NCBI GenBank assembly: GCA_003557565.1
Contig: PWOG01000264.1
Location: 1-7,429 of the forward strand
Origin: Desulfobulbaceae bacterium
GTDB lineage: Bacteria; Desulfobacterota; Desulfobulbia; Desulfobulbales; Desulfurivibrionaceae
DNA length: 7,429 nucleotides
Direction: 5' to 3'
The notes under the pieces are model-generated. The model was not told the DNA's origin, did no database searches, and saw only the letters and a list, made by a program, of their open reading frames with translations. Of this stretch, positions 7,323 through 7,429 are shown piece after piece (within the stretch, counting starts at the first letter, position 1; every line of letters begins with the position of its first letter). The position numbers were made by a program, and so were the translations under genes.

Positions 7323-7429
7323 TAAGCGATCACAGGGCACCGCCGAAAGCGGCGATCGGGCCGGCTCACGTACTGAGGTACGCTTCGCCGGCCCGCTCAC
7401 CACAACCTGCGGCACCCTGTGACCGCTTA
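7323..7429 (-). repeat. Long imperfect palindrome (107 bases), candidate REP/BIME-like or structured-RNA element
   Basis: Bases 7323-7365 pair with 7429-7387 in one unbroken register (i + j = 14752): 33 of 43 positions are Watson-Crick, including an outer 20-21-bp arm (7323-7343 with 7409-7429, three mispairs) and a perfect inner 8-bp arm GGGCCGGC/GCCGGCCC (7358-7365 with 7387-7394). An apical hairpin CGTAC-TGAG-GTACG occupies 7369-7382. All A/C mispairs become G-U wobbles in the - strand, so the - strand is assigned as the more foldable one. The element lies 56 bases after the mutS stop and reaches the window edge, so it may continue. There is no run of T, so it is not a classical terminator, although it could block transcription. 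The family is not identified; multi-copy status cannot be tested here. Confidence 0.72.

Noticed and set aside
7323..7429. Integron attC recombination site
   Set aside because: attC sites begin with RYYYAAC and end with GTTRRRY. Here the ends are TAAGCG and CGCTTA, no integrase or cassette is visible, and the stem is a continuous pairing rather than short R/L boxes.
7323..7429. Rho-independent terminator of mutS
   Set aside because: The stem is far longer than usual, with a branched or internal-looped structure, and no T-run follows any of its arms within the window. A transcription-blocking effect remains possible but is not the simplest description.

Overview
The window reads as a compact, GC-rich, chromosomal housekeeping region with every recognisable gene on the + strand. 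Protein families and gene order suggest a Gram-negative deltaproteobacterium of the Desulfobulbales/Desulfurivibrio kind. This is inference from synteny (holB-ricT-metG followed by yggT-divIVA-DUF167-mutS, with PSP1/RicT and DivIVA-type proteins in a proteobacterial-looking context); no search was run.

Layout: 2-256 is the C-terminal end of a gene most likely encoding the delta-prime clamp-loader subunit (holB). After a short AT-richer gap comes a PSP1-domain/RicT-type iron-sulfur protein (341-1396, start uncertain) and then methionyl-tRNA synthetase (1420-2949). A small YggT-family membrane protein follows (2968-3264). A 164-base intergenic stretch with a perfect TATAAT box precedes a DivIVA-domain coiled-coil protein with a very acidic tail (3429-4289). 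A DUF167 protein (4286-4627) and DNA mismatch repair protein MutS (4624-7266) come next. The last three genes are joined by 4-base GTGA and ATGA overlaps and are probably co-transcribed and translationally coupled.

Functionally, the first block joins replication (clamp loader), an RNA-processing/Fe-S factor and tRNA charging. The second joins envelope/division genes (YggT, DivIVA, as in the ylm-divIVA neighbourhood of Gram-positives) to mismatch repair.

The most unusual object is at the right edge. Bases 7323-7429 form one imperfect 107-base palindrome centred at 7376, and the window ends exactly on its outer boundary. In this fold every A/C mispair of the + strand becomes a G-U wobble on the - strand, which suggests selection for a folded - strand molecule (RNA or single-stranded DNA). 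I interpret it as a dispersed REP/BIME-like or structured-RNA element, possibly undescribed. Nothing else suggests phage, transposase, CRISPR or a defence system.
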